Assembly (NCBI GenBank): GCA_905235525.1
Contig: CAJOLW010000022.1
Coordinates: 1 to 64,000, forward strand
Origin: an uncultured Bacteroidaceae bacterium
Lineage (GTDB): Bacteria; Bacteroidota; Bacteroidia; Bacteroidales; Bacteroidaceae
Reading direction: 5' to 3'
DNA length: 64,000 nucleotides
Below the pieces are notes generated by a model, which saw only the letters and a program-made list of their open reading frames with translations, had not been told where the DNA came from and searched no databases. This document shows positions 17,576 to 25,643 of the stretch, piece after piece. Made by a program: the position numbers and the translations under genes. Each line of letters opens with the position of its first letter. The first letter of the stretch is position 1.

Positions 17576-18540
17576 TATCTGTTTTTCCAATATACCACCA
17601 ATGTAAGGAATAAGCCAAAAGGTATCGCCAAGATTGTCAATCCCTTCAAGGGAGTATTCCGCAACCAATACTTATCTCCGCTCAAAATGCATGACGACAC
17701 ATAGTGTACACACAGCCGAAACCGATTCTTCCACGGATTACCATGCTTCAAGGTCATTTGATTGATACGGTACTTTGCATAACTTTGAGGAGAACGTTTG
17801 TACTGTTTCCAAATACCTTGACTCATGCTGTCTGCACCAATCTGATATTCAACCCAACATAGATTATCATTAATGATAAGAGCAGGATATTTGTCCAACA
17901 CCTGTATCAGCATATAAAAGGGGTTAAAGTCTTTTTCTCCTTTAAAACCAATTTGCGGAGCCACTCTTTTCATCAAGTCAGCCCTCATCACTTGCTTGGT
18001 ATCCCCCCGATGAGACACTTCCATCTGATATGCCTCTTGCAATTGTTCAGGGAAGAGTCCTCCTATCGGCAATTTGTCAACCACGTTGAAATCCAGCCCC
18101 ACAATGCCACAATATTCTGTTCCTGAAGGCCGTTTCTTCCATCTACCGACAATCTTCTCCACCGCATCATCTGGCATATAATCGTCACTATCTATACAGA
18201 CACAAAGTTCAGTCTCAATAGTTGCATATGCCACATTATATCCCGTGTAAAGCCCTCCATTGGGCTTGTAAACATATTCTATTTTGCATTGAGAGGTTTG
18301 TATCACGAAATGATTCTCATCTTCACCATTGAGTTCTCTTCCCATCCAATCAAAACACATTCCCATTTCAACAGTCTTTTCACCAAGACTCTCCACCCAT
18401 TCTCTCGTGCCATCAGAACTACCATCATCAATAATCAGCCAATCAAAATCATCAGAAGTCTGACGGCATAACGACTCGTAGGTACGGGGTAATGTATGCT
18501 TCCTATTGTATGTCGGAGTAAAAACCGTTAACGTCTTCAT
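17575..18540 (-). CDS. Glycosyltransferase family 2
   Basis: 321-residue GT-A enzyme: LTVFTPTYNRKHTLPRTYES at the N-terminus, WLIIDDGSSDGTREWVE for the nucleotide, and CVCIDSDDYMPDDAV as the metal-binding DxD. A hydrophobic C-terminal segment (GLTILAIPFGLFLTLVVYW) may anchor it in the membrane. Expected to add one sugar to the lipid-linked repeat on the cytoplasmic face. Specificity cannot be read from sequence. Confidence 0.86.
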   Translation of the reverse strand: MKTLTVFTPTYNRKHTLPRTYESLCRQTSDDFDWLIIDDGSSDGTREWVESLGEKTVEMGMCFDWMGRELNGEDENHFVIQTSQCKIEYVYKPNGGLYTGYNVAYATIETELCVCIDSDDYMPDDAVEKIVGRWKKRPSGTEYCGIVGLDFNVVDKLPIGGLFPEQLQEAYQMEVSHRGDTKQVMRADLMKRVAPQIGFKGEKDFNPFYMLIQVLDKYPALIINDNLCWVEYQIGADSMSQGIWKQYKRSPQSYAKYRINQMTLKHGNPWKNRFRLCVHYVSSCILSGDKYWLRNTPLKGLTILAIPFGLFLTLVVYWKNR

Positions 18541-18571
18541 TTATATCACAAAAAAACATCTCATAAACACC

Positions 18572-19768
18572 TTATCCCAATGTACCCATAAAGTACATAA
18601 TCATCGTGAACCCCATGTGAGCCATCAATATCAGCCCCGCCTTCTTATCTTGATCCTCCCAAATATGCAAACGTATCACACCATACGCTAACACCAACGG
18701 ATAAATAAACCAACTCAGATAAGCGAAACGATTCGAAGCCTTAATCACCATTACCCAAAATGCGTTAGTCAACAGATATACTGTTGATATTACATTAAAG
18801 ACACGCATACTTTGAGCATCCGCCAGAATGCCTGCACCATATACACCGCTTTCTTCTTCTTCCACTGTCTTTCCTCCTCCCATCAACTCACGTCTCTTGT
18901 CTATACATTTCTGAACATGCCAAATCAGCCACACAGGCATTGCACTATACAACAAAAAGTCCCATCGGAAACCCGTATTCGAGAAATTACCATATTGAGC
19001 ATTCTGTCCTGACATATATGCCTCCGCACGGTCATCAAATCCCAAGCCCATAAAGAAATTGGAAATCGGTCCTCCTGCCACCAAAGACAGAGGAATACTC
19101 ACCAGCCAAAATATCAAAGCAATCTTCGGTTTCTTGATGAAAAACAATGCGCCAACCATAGCCGCTGTAGGAAGCAATGTACTTTTATGGATGCCCAATG
19201 CCAAGAAACACATAACAGCAGTAACAATATAGTTCTTGTCTTTTGCTGCAAATACAATCGCCAAGGTTACTATTGAACATGCCAACCCATTACGGATACC
19301 ATTCACGCCGTATGTAAAGACAGAAAATGCGCTCAAGCCAAACAGCATCGCCATCCAAACATTCTCCCAAAGAGCCTTTTTATATGCCCAAAACATCAAA
19401 CCTAAATAGCCTATCTCAATAATAAGGAAATACATATTCACAGGAAAACCCATAGACCGGCACCAAGTCCGAAACAAGGTAAAAAGCCATTCCTTGTGAT
19501 AATCTATTTCTGCAAATACCGGTAAGGTTCTCGCATAAGTTGCAGCATAATTAACAGTATCTCCAAATCGATAGCTCACAGGTCTTAGACCTATAACAAT
19601 GATATACACGCATATCATTATTAGTGCAGGAGCCATTGAGTTTTTACTCAACAATTTATCGCAATTATTCGAACCAGAATAGTTGAAAAAAGTAAATACA
19701 CATATTAAGAATGTCACCCAATAAAACATCTGGATGATCAATTCCGCAGGTATTGGTATCGCAGTCAT
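18572..19768 (-). CDS. EpsG-like polysaccharide polymerase (Wzy-type)
   Basis: 398 residues with about ten hydrophobic helices and the EpsG-family pattern: YVSYRFGDTVNYAATY-like RPVSYRFGDTVNYAATY near residue 65, LFTLFRTWCRSMGFPVNMYF, and a loop FGVNGIRNGLA-like TYGVNGIRNGLACSIVTLA followed by FLALGIHKSTLLP. EpsG and Wzy proteins join repeat units in the periplasm. Finding one implies repeat units flipped across the membrane, yet no Wzx flippase is visible in the window while an ABC exporter is. The gene overlaps the downstream GT32 gene by one base. Confidence 0.75.
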   Translation of the reverse strand: MTAIPIPAELIIQMFYWVTFLICVFTFFNYSGSNNCDKLLSKNSMAPALIMICVYIIVIGLRPVSYRFGDTVNYAATYARTLPVFAEIDYHKEWLFTLFRTWCRSMGFPVNMYFLIIEIGYLGLMFWAYKKALWENVWMAMLFGLSAFSVFTYGVNGIRNGLACSIVTLAIVFAAKDKNYIVTAVMCFLALGIHKSTLLPTAAMVGALFFIKKPKIALIFWLVSIPLSLVAGGPISNFFMGLGFDDRAEAYMSGQNAQYGNFSNTGFRWDFLLYSAMPVWLIWHVQKCIDKRRELMGGGKTVEEEESGVYGAGILADAQSMRVFNVISTVYLLTNAFWVMVIKASNRFAYLSWFIYPLVLAYGVIRLHIWEDQDKKAGLILMAHMGFTMIMYFMGTLG

Positions 19769-20562
19769 TAATAAATCTTCAAAAATTTGTTTAATAATCT
19801 ATGCCAAGGACGAGTCAATTTCATCTTCCATGCCGCCTTCTTCCCATGAGGAGATTTACTGAACCAATGGATAGAAATGGTATTTGTTGTCTTGTTCAAT
19901 TCACCCGTTGCATCACGGAAAGGACACATATAGTCGATGGGCAAAATCACAGCCTCACAAATCTCCTGTTTGGTTCCATCCTGTTGCAATCCGAATGGTA
20001 ACAATGCCTTCGTGTTCAACTGCGGACATCCTTGCATCCGCTCATACGTATATTTTCCATCCACCACTAATCCATCATACATTGTCAACATCGCGTTAAC
20101 AGCAGGATGATGCGCCTCTGCAGCAAATCCCAGACCAGTGTTGATATATTCAGGTGTCTCCCAACCAAAATATGCTTGATAAGAGGTCAACAAATCTTCA
20201 GGCTTCTTTACCACTTCCACATCTGTATCAAAATAGAGTCCCCCTTCACGTTCCACTACATCTAAACGTACATAATCACTTAAATATGCCCATAACTGGT
20301 GTTCGTAGCAGTATTTTGTATAAGGAACAGCATTCACATCAAAATTGTTTTCGTTCCACTCCTTAATCTCATAATCAGGAAAGAACGTCTCCCAACTTTT
20401 CTTGCATCGGAGTGCCAACTTCGTCAAGGGCTTTCCACCGAACCAGCAATAATGTATGATTTTAGGTATCATATTTCCCCACAGATTACTCAGATACTGA
20501 TTTAGATTACCAAATACTTCTCTTACACTCTTCATTATCCGTTTCAAGGGCAATGTAAGCAT
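19768..20562 (-). CDS. Glycosyltransferase with DXD sugar-binding motif (GT32-like)
   Basis: Begins IPKIIHYCWFGGKPLTKLAL, the usual start of the GT32/Gly_transf_sug group, if translated from ATG 20472; the upstream ATG at 20562 immediately follows the previous stop and would add 30 residues. SDYVRLDVVEREGGLYFDTD holds the DxD catalytic motif. Likely length 234-264 residues. One of two GT32-type genes here (the other at 29203-30027). Adds a hexose or similar to the repeat; the donor is unknown. Confidence 0.84.
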   Translation of the reverse strand: MLTLPLKRIMKSVREVFGNLNQYLSNLWGNMIPKIIHYCWFGGKPLTKLALRCKKSWETFFPDYEIKEWNENNFDVNAVPYTKYCYEHQLWAYLSDYVRLDVVEREGGLYFDTDVEVVKKPEDLLTSYQAYFGWETPEYINTGLGFAAEAHHPAVNAMLTMYDGLVVDGKYTYERMQGCPQLNTKALLPFGLQQDGTKQEICEAVILPIDYMCPFRDATGELNKTTNTISIHWFSKSPHGKKAAWKMKLTRPWHRLLNKFLKIY

Positions 20563-21096
20563 CTACTTAATAATCACCTCTTGTCTATTCACGACAACAC
20601 TACCATCCGAAATTGCGCCCCTCACGATACATCCTGCACCAATCACACAATTCTTTCCAACACATGCCCCCTTCAAGATGATGGCATCAGAAGCAATCCA
20701 ACAGTTATCACCAATGGTAATGGGTGCCGTAACAAGTTGGCTGCTTACACCTCTCTCTACACTATACTGGTGATTATTATCAAAAATCTTCACGCCCGGG
20801 CCGAACATACAATGCTTGCCAATAGAAACCCGTTCATGAGCACTAATCATACAATAGCGGTTGAAATAAGTGCCCTCACCTATCTCCAATACCCCGTCAC
20901 CATGTGCTTCAAAGTCACAATAAGCAGCAAACTCGCAATTTCTCCCCACTCGAATCACACCACGTTGAAACACTTTCAGTGCGCACAACGGACTGATACG
21001 TTGCAGCCAATGCACATCAAAGCGGCTCCAATGCACCAACTTGTTCAAGGCAATACGCCACACATTATAGAAAGATAGAAACAACGCACGAATCAT
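20563..21096 (-). CDS. Hexapeptide-repeat acetyltransferase
   Basis: 177 residues with left-handed beta-helix hexapeptide repeats (IGEGTYFNRYCMIS, IGKHCMFGPGVKIFDNNHQY, IGDNCWIASDAIILKGACVG, VIGAGCIVRG). The DNNH segment carries the catalytic His common to the maltose O-acetyltransferase/WbbJ group. It probably O- or N-acetylates a sugar of the repeat unit using acetyl-CoA. The 5' end overlaps the upstream GT4 gene by 4 bp. Confidence 0.85.
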   Translation of the reverse strand: MIRALFLSFYNVWRIALNKLVHWSRFDVHWLQRISPLCALKVFQRGVIRVGRNCEFAAYCDFEAHGDGVLEIGEGTYFNRYCMISAHERVSIGKHCMFGPGVKIFDNNHQYSVERGVSSQLVTAPITIGDNCWIASDAIILKGACVGKNCVIGAGCIVRGAISDGSVVVNRQEVIIK

Positions 21097-22310
21097 GCAT
21101 CTACCATTTGATAAATCTTTTCAATTTCCGCCTCATTGCCGTAGTCATGAGACTGTAAATAACCAACAATTCTGTCCTGCTGCTCTTTGTCCATAATAAA
21201 AGTAGCGATTCCTTTGGCACAATCGTCAATTTCCATCGGAACAATCACACCATCCACTCCATTCTGAATCTGCGATGCTGCCGTCGGATAATTCGACACC
21301 GCCACAGGCTTACACAATATTTGTGCTTCCCTCACCGTGATAGACTTCCCTTCATAACGGCTGGGCTGCACATAAACATCACAAGCCTTGATATAAGGAT
21401 ATGGATTGGCACGTTTGCCCAAAATCGTCACGTAGTCCTGCATTCCCTCATCCTCAATATTCTCCACAATTCTTCTTTCATCACCAAACCCAATGATATA
21501 CCAATGAACCCGAGAAGGTTGTCCCGAAGCAGAAAGAATCGACTGAATCCTACGACAAATCGTTCCCACTTCGTCAAACCGCTTGGGATAACTGAATCTA
21601 CCGATTGACAACAAATTGACACAATCTTCTTTCTGGAGCATATCTGTCGGAACGAACTCATCTGCTCTTTTGCGGATGAAAGATGGACAAAGAATATTTT
21701 CTATCGAGATGATTTTTTCGTTCAGCGTCGGAAATGTCTCCACAAATTTTTTCCCCACCTCATCACTAATACTTGCTATATAGTCAAGCCTATCCCATAC
21801 TGGAAGTTCTCGTTTCACATCCACATGCACCGTTGAATAGTCCGTATGAATCCATCCCATCTTCTTCTTTGCCCTCACCTTACTTAGGACATAATTATGT
21901 GGCATCAAAAAGGATATCGCTAAATCATACTCCACTTTTGGTTGAATCTTCGGCATAAACGGTTCCACACAATCCGCGATTCTCGTAAAAATACGAATGT
22001 CATCCTTTCCCTTTGGTACAGGACTTCTGTCCACAGTCTCTTTGGCTCTCCACCGTCCAAATGCCACCCCTAAGTTACCTGATTTCAAACATTCTTTTAT
22101 AGGTCGTTCTATGGCCTTATAAGCGATTACCTCGGGCAACAAACGAACCTTATCCTTTGGAATATATTGCATCAAATCCCCTCGATGATCGTAGATAAAC
22201 ACATCCACATCCACCCTTGCTGGGTCAACACTCTGCAAAAGTCCGAGCAGAGCGCTTTCTGCCCCACCCAACTCCATATAGTGCATTAAAATGAGGATAT
22301 GCGGCTTCAT
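21093..22310 (-). CDS. Glycosyltransferase family 4
   Basis: 405 residues from ATG 22310 (HILILMHYMELGGAESALLG); the frame also opens at 22334 within repeat-like sequence. GT4 features: LLSIGRFSYPKRFDEVGTIC and the E-x7-E in SRYEGKSITVREAQILC. The middle part (KVRAKKKMGWIHTDYSTVH) resembles GT4 enzymes of other capsule loci, including 37502-38611 here. Cytoplasmic, specificity unknown. Confidence 0.85.
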   Translation of the reverse strand: MKPHILILMHYMELGGAESALLGLLQSVDPARVDVDVFIYDHRGDLMQYIPKDKVRLLPEVIAYKAIERPIKECLKSGNLGVAFGRWRAKETVDRSPVPKGKDDIRIFTRIADCVEPFMPKIQPKVEYDLAISFLMPHNYVLSKVRAKKKMGWIHTDYSTVHVDVKRELPVWDRLDYIASISDEVGKKFVETFPTLNEKIISIENILCPSFIRKRADEFVPTDMLQKEDCVNLLSIGRFSYPKRFDEVGTICRRIQSILSASGQPSRVHWYIIGFGDERRIVENIEDEGMQDYVTILGKRANPYPYIKACDVYVQPSRYEGKSITVREAQILCKPVAVSNYPTAASQIQNGVDGVIVPMEIDDCAKGIATFIMDKEQQDRIVGYLQSHDYGNEAEIEKIYQMVDA

Positions 22311-22321
22311 TGTTGTTTTGT

Positions 22322-22348
22322 TCACGGATGGCACGGATCACACGGATT
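22322..22348. repeat. CACGGAT tandem motif, left copy of a 17-bp direct repeat
   Basis: Three CACGGAT units at 9-nt spacing. The first 17 bp (22322-22338) reappear at 23957-23973 with one mismatch in the same orientation, so the two copies flank the ATPase gene between them. Confidence 0.75.
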
Positions 22349-22380
22349 TATTTAACCATAACGTTAACGATAATCCTAAC

Positions 22381-23934
22381 TTATTTGTGGTTTTCTGCAA
22401 TTTTCCAGTCATCTATCAACTTCGTCTTGGTGGAGAAGTTGATACCTATCTTGAACAATTTGCGACTGTCTCCCTCAAACGGTTGGGCATAGCCCTTATC
22501 CTCTATCTGCCGGAGGGCGACTTCAGCACTCTGGTCAAGTTTCAACTCCAAGATGTAGATGTATTGGGACGTCTGTATGAGGATGTCCATCCGTCCACGA
22601 GTGGTGTGCCGCTCCACTTCCACATAGAACCCGAGCAACTGGAATATCACATATAAGGTGTTCTGGAAATAGAGTTCCAAATCACCCATCACCTGATAAT
22701 CGCCATTGGCAAAGAATCCCTCCAGACGGCGCATGAAGTCCTCAACATCACCAGTCTCGACATCCCTCACAAACCGGGCAATAGAGAAAGCACCCTTATC
22801 CAAAACCTTGGGAGTATAAAACGGGTACAGATATTTCACAAAACCCTGTTCCACTTCGCGGTTGGGGAATCCTAATGTATATTGGTCGAATCTACTATCG
22901 TAGTCTTTCAACGTCAAATACCCGCTCTGATATAATAGTGGCAGCGGATTCTCATCCATGATGTCGATGCTGTTAAGCGTATCGGTGGAGAGTTCCTCCT
23001 CTGTCATCGCATCCAACGAGTACCCCGTCTTTTTTAACTGGTAGACGAGGAAGGAAGGTGTACCAGTTTCAAACCAATAGTCACGAAACTGTCCACTGGC
23101 AAGAGTGTTCAACACACTGAACGGATTATACACGCCTGGAGTATTATGGTCAAAATGGTAACCATCGTAGTCTTGCGCCAATTTTTCATAACAATCCTCC
23201 TTGGTCATGCCATTTGCATCTGCCAGTTCCTGCACACTACCGTCAAAACAACGATGCAGTTCCTCCTCTGTAATACCACAGATGGAGGTATAACGGCGGT
23301 CAAACGAGAGGTCTATCAAATTGTTCAAGTCGCTGAACACACTCACTTTCCCAAACTTCGTCACACCAGTGAGGAAAGCAAAGCGGATTTTGGCATCCAG
23401 CGTTTTCAGCACGGAATAGAAAGCTTTCAGTTTGCTGCGATAAGCCGACAGAAGTGGCTCGTTCCCGATAGCCTGCAACAACGGTTTGTCATACTCATCC
23501 ACAAGTATCACAACCTGCTTACCCGTTTTCTCATAAGCATGATTGATGACATGAAGAAACCTTTCCTCTATGGCACGCTCTTTGTACTCATCACCATACT
23601 GTTTTTCCCACGCTTCCAGATGTCGGTTCAGTTCTGCCTCCAGAGAATTCTCGTCCTTGTATTCACGGCTGTTCAAGTCCAGATGCAGGATGGGATATTG
23701 CTTCCACTCTTGCTCCAACTGACTGACTGCCAGTCCCTCAAACAAATCCTTCTTGCCACTGAAGTAACTCTCCAGTGTGGAGAGGAACAGGGACTTGCCA
23801 AAACGACGGGGACGGGAAAGGAAATAATAATTCCCCTCCGACACCATTTTATACATCAGAGCCGTCTTATCGACATATACATAGCCGTCTCTTCGTATCT
23901 TCTCAAAATTCTGTATTCCTATCGGATATTTCAT
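22381..23934 (-). CDS. AAA-ATPase-like / PD-(D/E)XK nuclease-like protein (DUF1703 type)
   Basis: 517 residues from ATG 23934 (YPIGIQNFEKIRRDGYVYVD), the standard start of this Bacteroidetes/Firmicutes family. N-terminal AAA-ATPase_like domain with the P-loop-like [18 protein letters not shown] (residues 35-52), VVILVDEYDKPLLQA as Walker B, and LTGVTKFGKVSVFSDLNNL. The C-terminal PD-(D/E)XK-type domain includes GRMDILIQTSQYIYILELKL with the D and ExK residues. These proteins occur in many copies per genome; their function is not established, and defence or mobile roles have been suggested. It carries no obvious link to polysaccharide synthesis and is flanked by direct repeats, so it looks like inserted cargo. 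A truncated second copy lies at 25155-25315. Confidence 0.87.
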   Translation of the reverse strand: MKYPIGIQNFEKIRRDGYVYVDKTALMYKMVSEGNYYFLSRPRRFGKSLFLSTLESYFSGKKDLFEGLAVSQLEQEWKQYPILHLDLNSREYKDENSLEAELNRHLEAWEKQYGDEYKERAIEERFLHVINHAYEKTGKQVVILVDEYDKPLLQAIGNEPLLSAYRSKLKAFYSVLKTLDAKIRFAFLTGVTKFGKVSVFSDLNNLIDLSFDRRYTSICGITEEELHRCFDGSVQELADANGMTKEDCYEKLAQDYDGYHFDHNTPGVYNPFSVLNTLASGQFRDYWFETGTPSFLVYQLKKTGYSLDAMTEEELSTDTLNSIDIMDENPLPLLYQSGYLTLKDYDSRFDQYTLGFPNREVEQGFVKYLYPFYTPKVLDKGAFSIARFVRDVETGDVEDFMRRLEGFFANGDYQVMGDLELYFQNTLYVIFQLLGFYVEVERHTTRGRMDILIQTSQYIYILELKLDQSAEVALRQIEDKGYAQPFEGDSRKLFKIGINFSTKTKLIDDWKIAENHK

Positions 23935-23956
23935 CTTCTTCCATTTTTTATGGTTC

Positions 23957-23973
23957 TCACGAATGGCACGGAT
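23957..23973. repeat. Right copy of the 17-bp direct repeat
   Basis: TCACGAATGGCACGGAT, one mismatch from 22322-22338 and in the same orientation, 1,635 bp apart, lying just upstream of the ATPase gene start. Confidence 0.72.
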
Positions 23974-24023
23974 TTGTTCACCCTTCTCATTCCACAAACA
24001 ATACCTCTATTTGATTATACACA

Positions 24024-24257
24024 TTAACACATAAGATTTGAGGCCGTTAACTCATCGCAAAGATAATCATAAATATAGTCAGCACTTTGCAAATAAAGCC
24101 CAGTCTTAGCATCTACAAGTTTCTCATAAATACGAGAATTGTACACTTTATCAAACGCATCCAGCAAAGGCATATTCTGGTCTGCTTGAAGATAAGCCAC
24201 CATCGCCTCCACATCACAATTCACCACAAATTGGAATTGATTCTTGGTCAGTTTCAT
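24024..24257 (-). CDS. DUF3791-like small protein (downstream copy)
   Basis: 77 residues. The N-terminus KLTKNQFQFVVNCDVEAMVAYLQ and the acidic helical YLQADQNMPLLDAFDKVYNS resemble DUF3791, a small family that regularly accompanies DUF3990. It is predicted soluble and helical. The start overlaps the stop of the DUF3990 gene by 4 bp, so the pair is probably translated together. A partner or antidote role for the DUF3990 protein is an inference from gene order. Confidence 0.72.
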   Translation of the reverse strand: MKLTKNQFQFVVNCDVEAMVAYLQADQNMPLLDAFDKVYNSRIYEKLVDAKTGLYLQSADYIYDYLCDELTASNLMC

Positions 24258-24727
24258 ATTCTTCTCAACAAACTAATGGCTTTTTCTGTTCCAAAGAAAA
24301 ATTGGTTATTCAACTTTTTGTAAGCCAATTCTCTCACAAGCGTGTCCAAGGTGATAAGATGTTGCATATATAAGTTCAATTGATACACCACTCCATCATC
24401 TGCAATGGGTCCCACTACGATATCAAAATCATGGAGTCGTCTGCCACGGGATTTTCGGTTAAGCAAGATAAACTCTGCCCATTCACGGTTAACGCATTCA
24501 AAAATTTTCACTTTGAGGTTAGGATTCCCCAACCACTTCTCGTCAAATAAATACTCCTGTACAAGCGGCGTTCCTCTGCCTTCAAACTCACTCCTTCGAA
24601 TCGCCTGTTCTTGTGCCTGTGAGCGGAGTGTGGTCAGATAAAATCCACGTCCAAAATCCTTATTAGGACGACACTTGGACAGCAGAATCTCATCAAACTC
24701 CATATTAGTACCGTGGTACAATCTCAT
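24254..24727 (-). CDS. DUF3990 protein, possible ADP-ribosyltransferase fold
   Basis: 157 residues from ATG 24727 (RLYHGTNMEFDEILLSKCRP). The YHGTN opening, DFGRGFYLTTLRSQAQEQA and the C-terminal DFDIVVGPIADDGVVYQLN are the hallmarks of DUF3990, which I recall as belonging to the ADP-ribosyl clan (the H-G-T and G-F-Y-L-T segments correspond to the NAD-binding H and Y). If so it may modify a target with ADP-ribose. Both neighbours are DUF3791-like and overlap it by 4 bp. Substrate and activity are unknown; toxin or regulator are both possible. Confidence 0.78.
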   Translation of the reverse strand: MRLYHGTNMEFDEILLSKCRPNKDFGRGFYLTTLRSQAQEQAIRRSEFEGRGTPLVQEYLFDEKWLGNPNLKVKIFECVNREWAEFILLNRKSRGRRLHDFDIVVGPIADDGVVYQLNLYMQHLITLDTLVRELAYKKLNNQFFFGTEKAISLLRRI

Positions 24728-24942
24728 CTTATCGTTCCTCCGTGACGTTTGCAATATATCTTCAGGTCATCCAAAGCACTATCCAATGACTGTAAATGTT
24801 CCGCTTCATAACATTTATCCAGAAAGGCCAAGCCGTTGTATCTTTTCAAATACAAATAGGACAATTGTGCCGTCATACCGAATTTCTTTCCAAACTCAAC
24901 AATACACATATTAATATAACGTATTCTATCCATCATTTCCAT
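24724..24942 (-). CDS. DUF3791-like small protein (upstream copy)
   Basis: 72 residues from ATG 24942; a frame open to 24996 would run through the end of the preceding remnant, so the later ATG is chosen. DRIRYINMCIVEFGKKFGMT, YLYLKRYNGLAFLDKCYEAE and DALDDLKIYC-like DSALDDLKIYCKRHGG are typical DUF3791 segments. First gene of a three-gene cassette with 4-bp overlaps. The two DUF3791-like proteins are not close copies of each other. Confidence 0.75.
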   Translation of the reverse strand: MEMMDRIRYINMCIVEFGKKFGMTAQLSYLYLKRYNGLAFLDKCYEAEHLQSLDSALDDLKIYCKRHGGTIR

Positions 24943-24946
24943 CGTT

Positions 24947-25315
24947 TTATTCGTCCAACAACTTCTCGATTCGGAGAATAAAATCTCTTGCATCAAACTG
25001 CATCGGAGTCATCTCCGAATACATCATCATTTTCGAACTTTTGAAAAGTACCTCCTCCAATTCTTCATACGAATTGCATCATGTCCCCATACCATACAAA
25101 TTATCAGTTCTCGTGGACCTGCCACAATTCATGCTCACAACAGGTAACCCAGGTGTCATCGCATCTGCCAGTCCCTCAAACAATTCCTTCTTGCCACTGA
25201 AATAACTCTCCAGTGTAGAGAGGAACAGGGACTTACCAAAACGACGGGGACGGGAATGGAAATAATAATTCCCCTCCGACACCATTTTATACATCAGAGC
25301 CGAACAAGCTTCAAA
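24947..25315 (-). pseudogene. Chimeric remnant: ATPase N-terminal fragment joined to another protein's C-terminus
   Basis: One frame running from a stop at 25316 to a stop at 24947, with an internal TGA at 25079-25081. The first part (25155-25315; [40 protein letters not shown]) is almost identical at DNA level to 23735-23870 of the intact ATPase gene. It then changes abruptly to unrelated sequence ([20 protein letters not shown], and after the TGA, YEELEEVLFKSSKMMMYSEM and FDARDFILRIEKLLDE). The second part ends 4 nt before the DUF3791 gene and may be the tail of a former first gene of that cassette; I do not recognise it. Both parts look non-functional. Confidence 0.75.
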
Positions 25316-25643
25316 TCAGTCCCCTATGTCGGCACGGTGCACATCACATTTCACGCACTCAGCGCATAATATTTCGTCCTTCCAGCGCATAATATTTCGT
25401 TCTGTAAGGCGATAATTGACACATAAGGAGTTATGTATTTTGAGAACCACACGAAATAAATGTAGACTTTGACAAAAACTGCAACGAGACACTTCGTACA
25501 TCTGAACACAGAAATGCATATGAATAAAGGGCTGTAAAGGCAGGAAGCGGGAAGGACATATTTGTTTGAAGCCGCAGGAGTCTCCTCCACATTCGAATAC
25601 ACAAACGTATTTCTATTCTTAATATTTTGACCTTTCTTTGTTA
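25316..25643. other. Gene-free stretch with a short tandem repeat
   Basis: No convincing gene on either strand. 25361-25377 and 25384-25400 are two copies of AGCGCATAATATTTCGT at 23-nt spacing. The preceding CACGGTGCAC and GCACTCAGCGCAT are shared with the terminator region near 47503-47545. A TACGTTTG on the minus strand (25602-25609) resembles a -7 element but has no -33 partner. Confidence 0.6.

Noticed and set aside
25079..25081. TGA in the remnant read as selenocysteine or readthrough
   Set aside because: The preceding sequence is a truncated ATPase copy and no SECIS-like hairpin is evident; a dead chimera is simpler.
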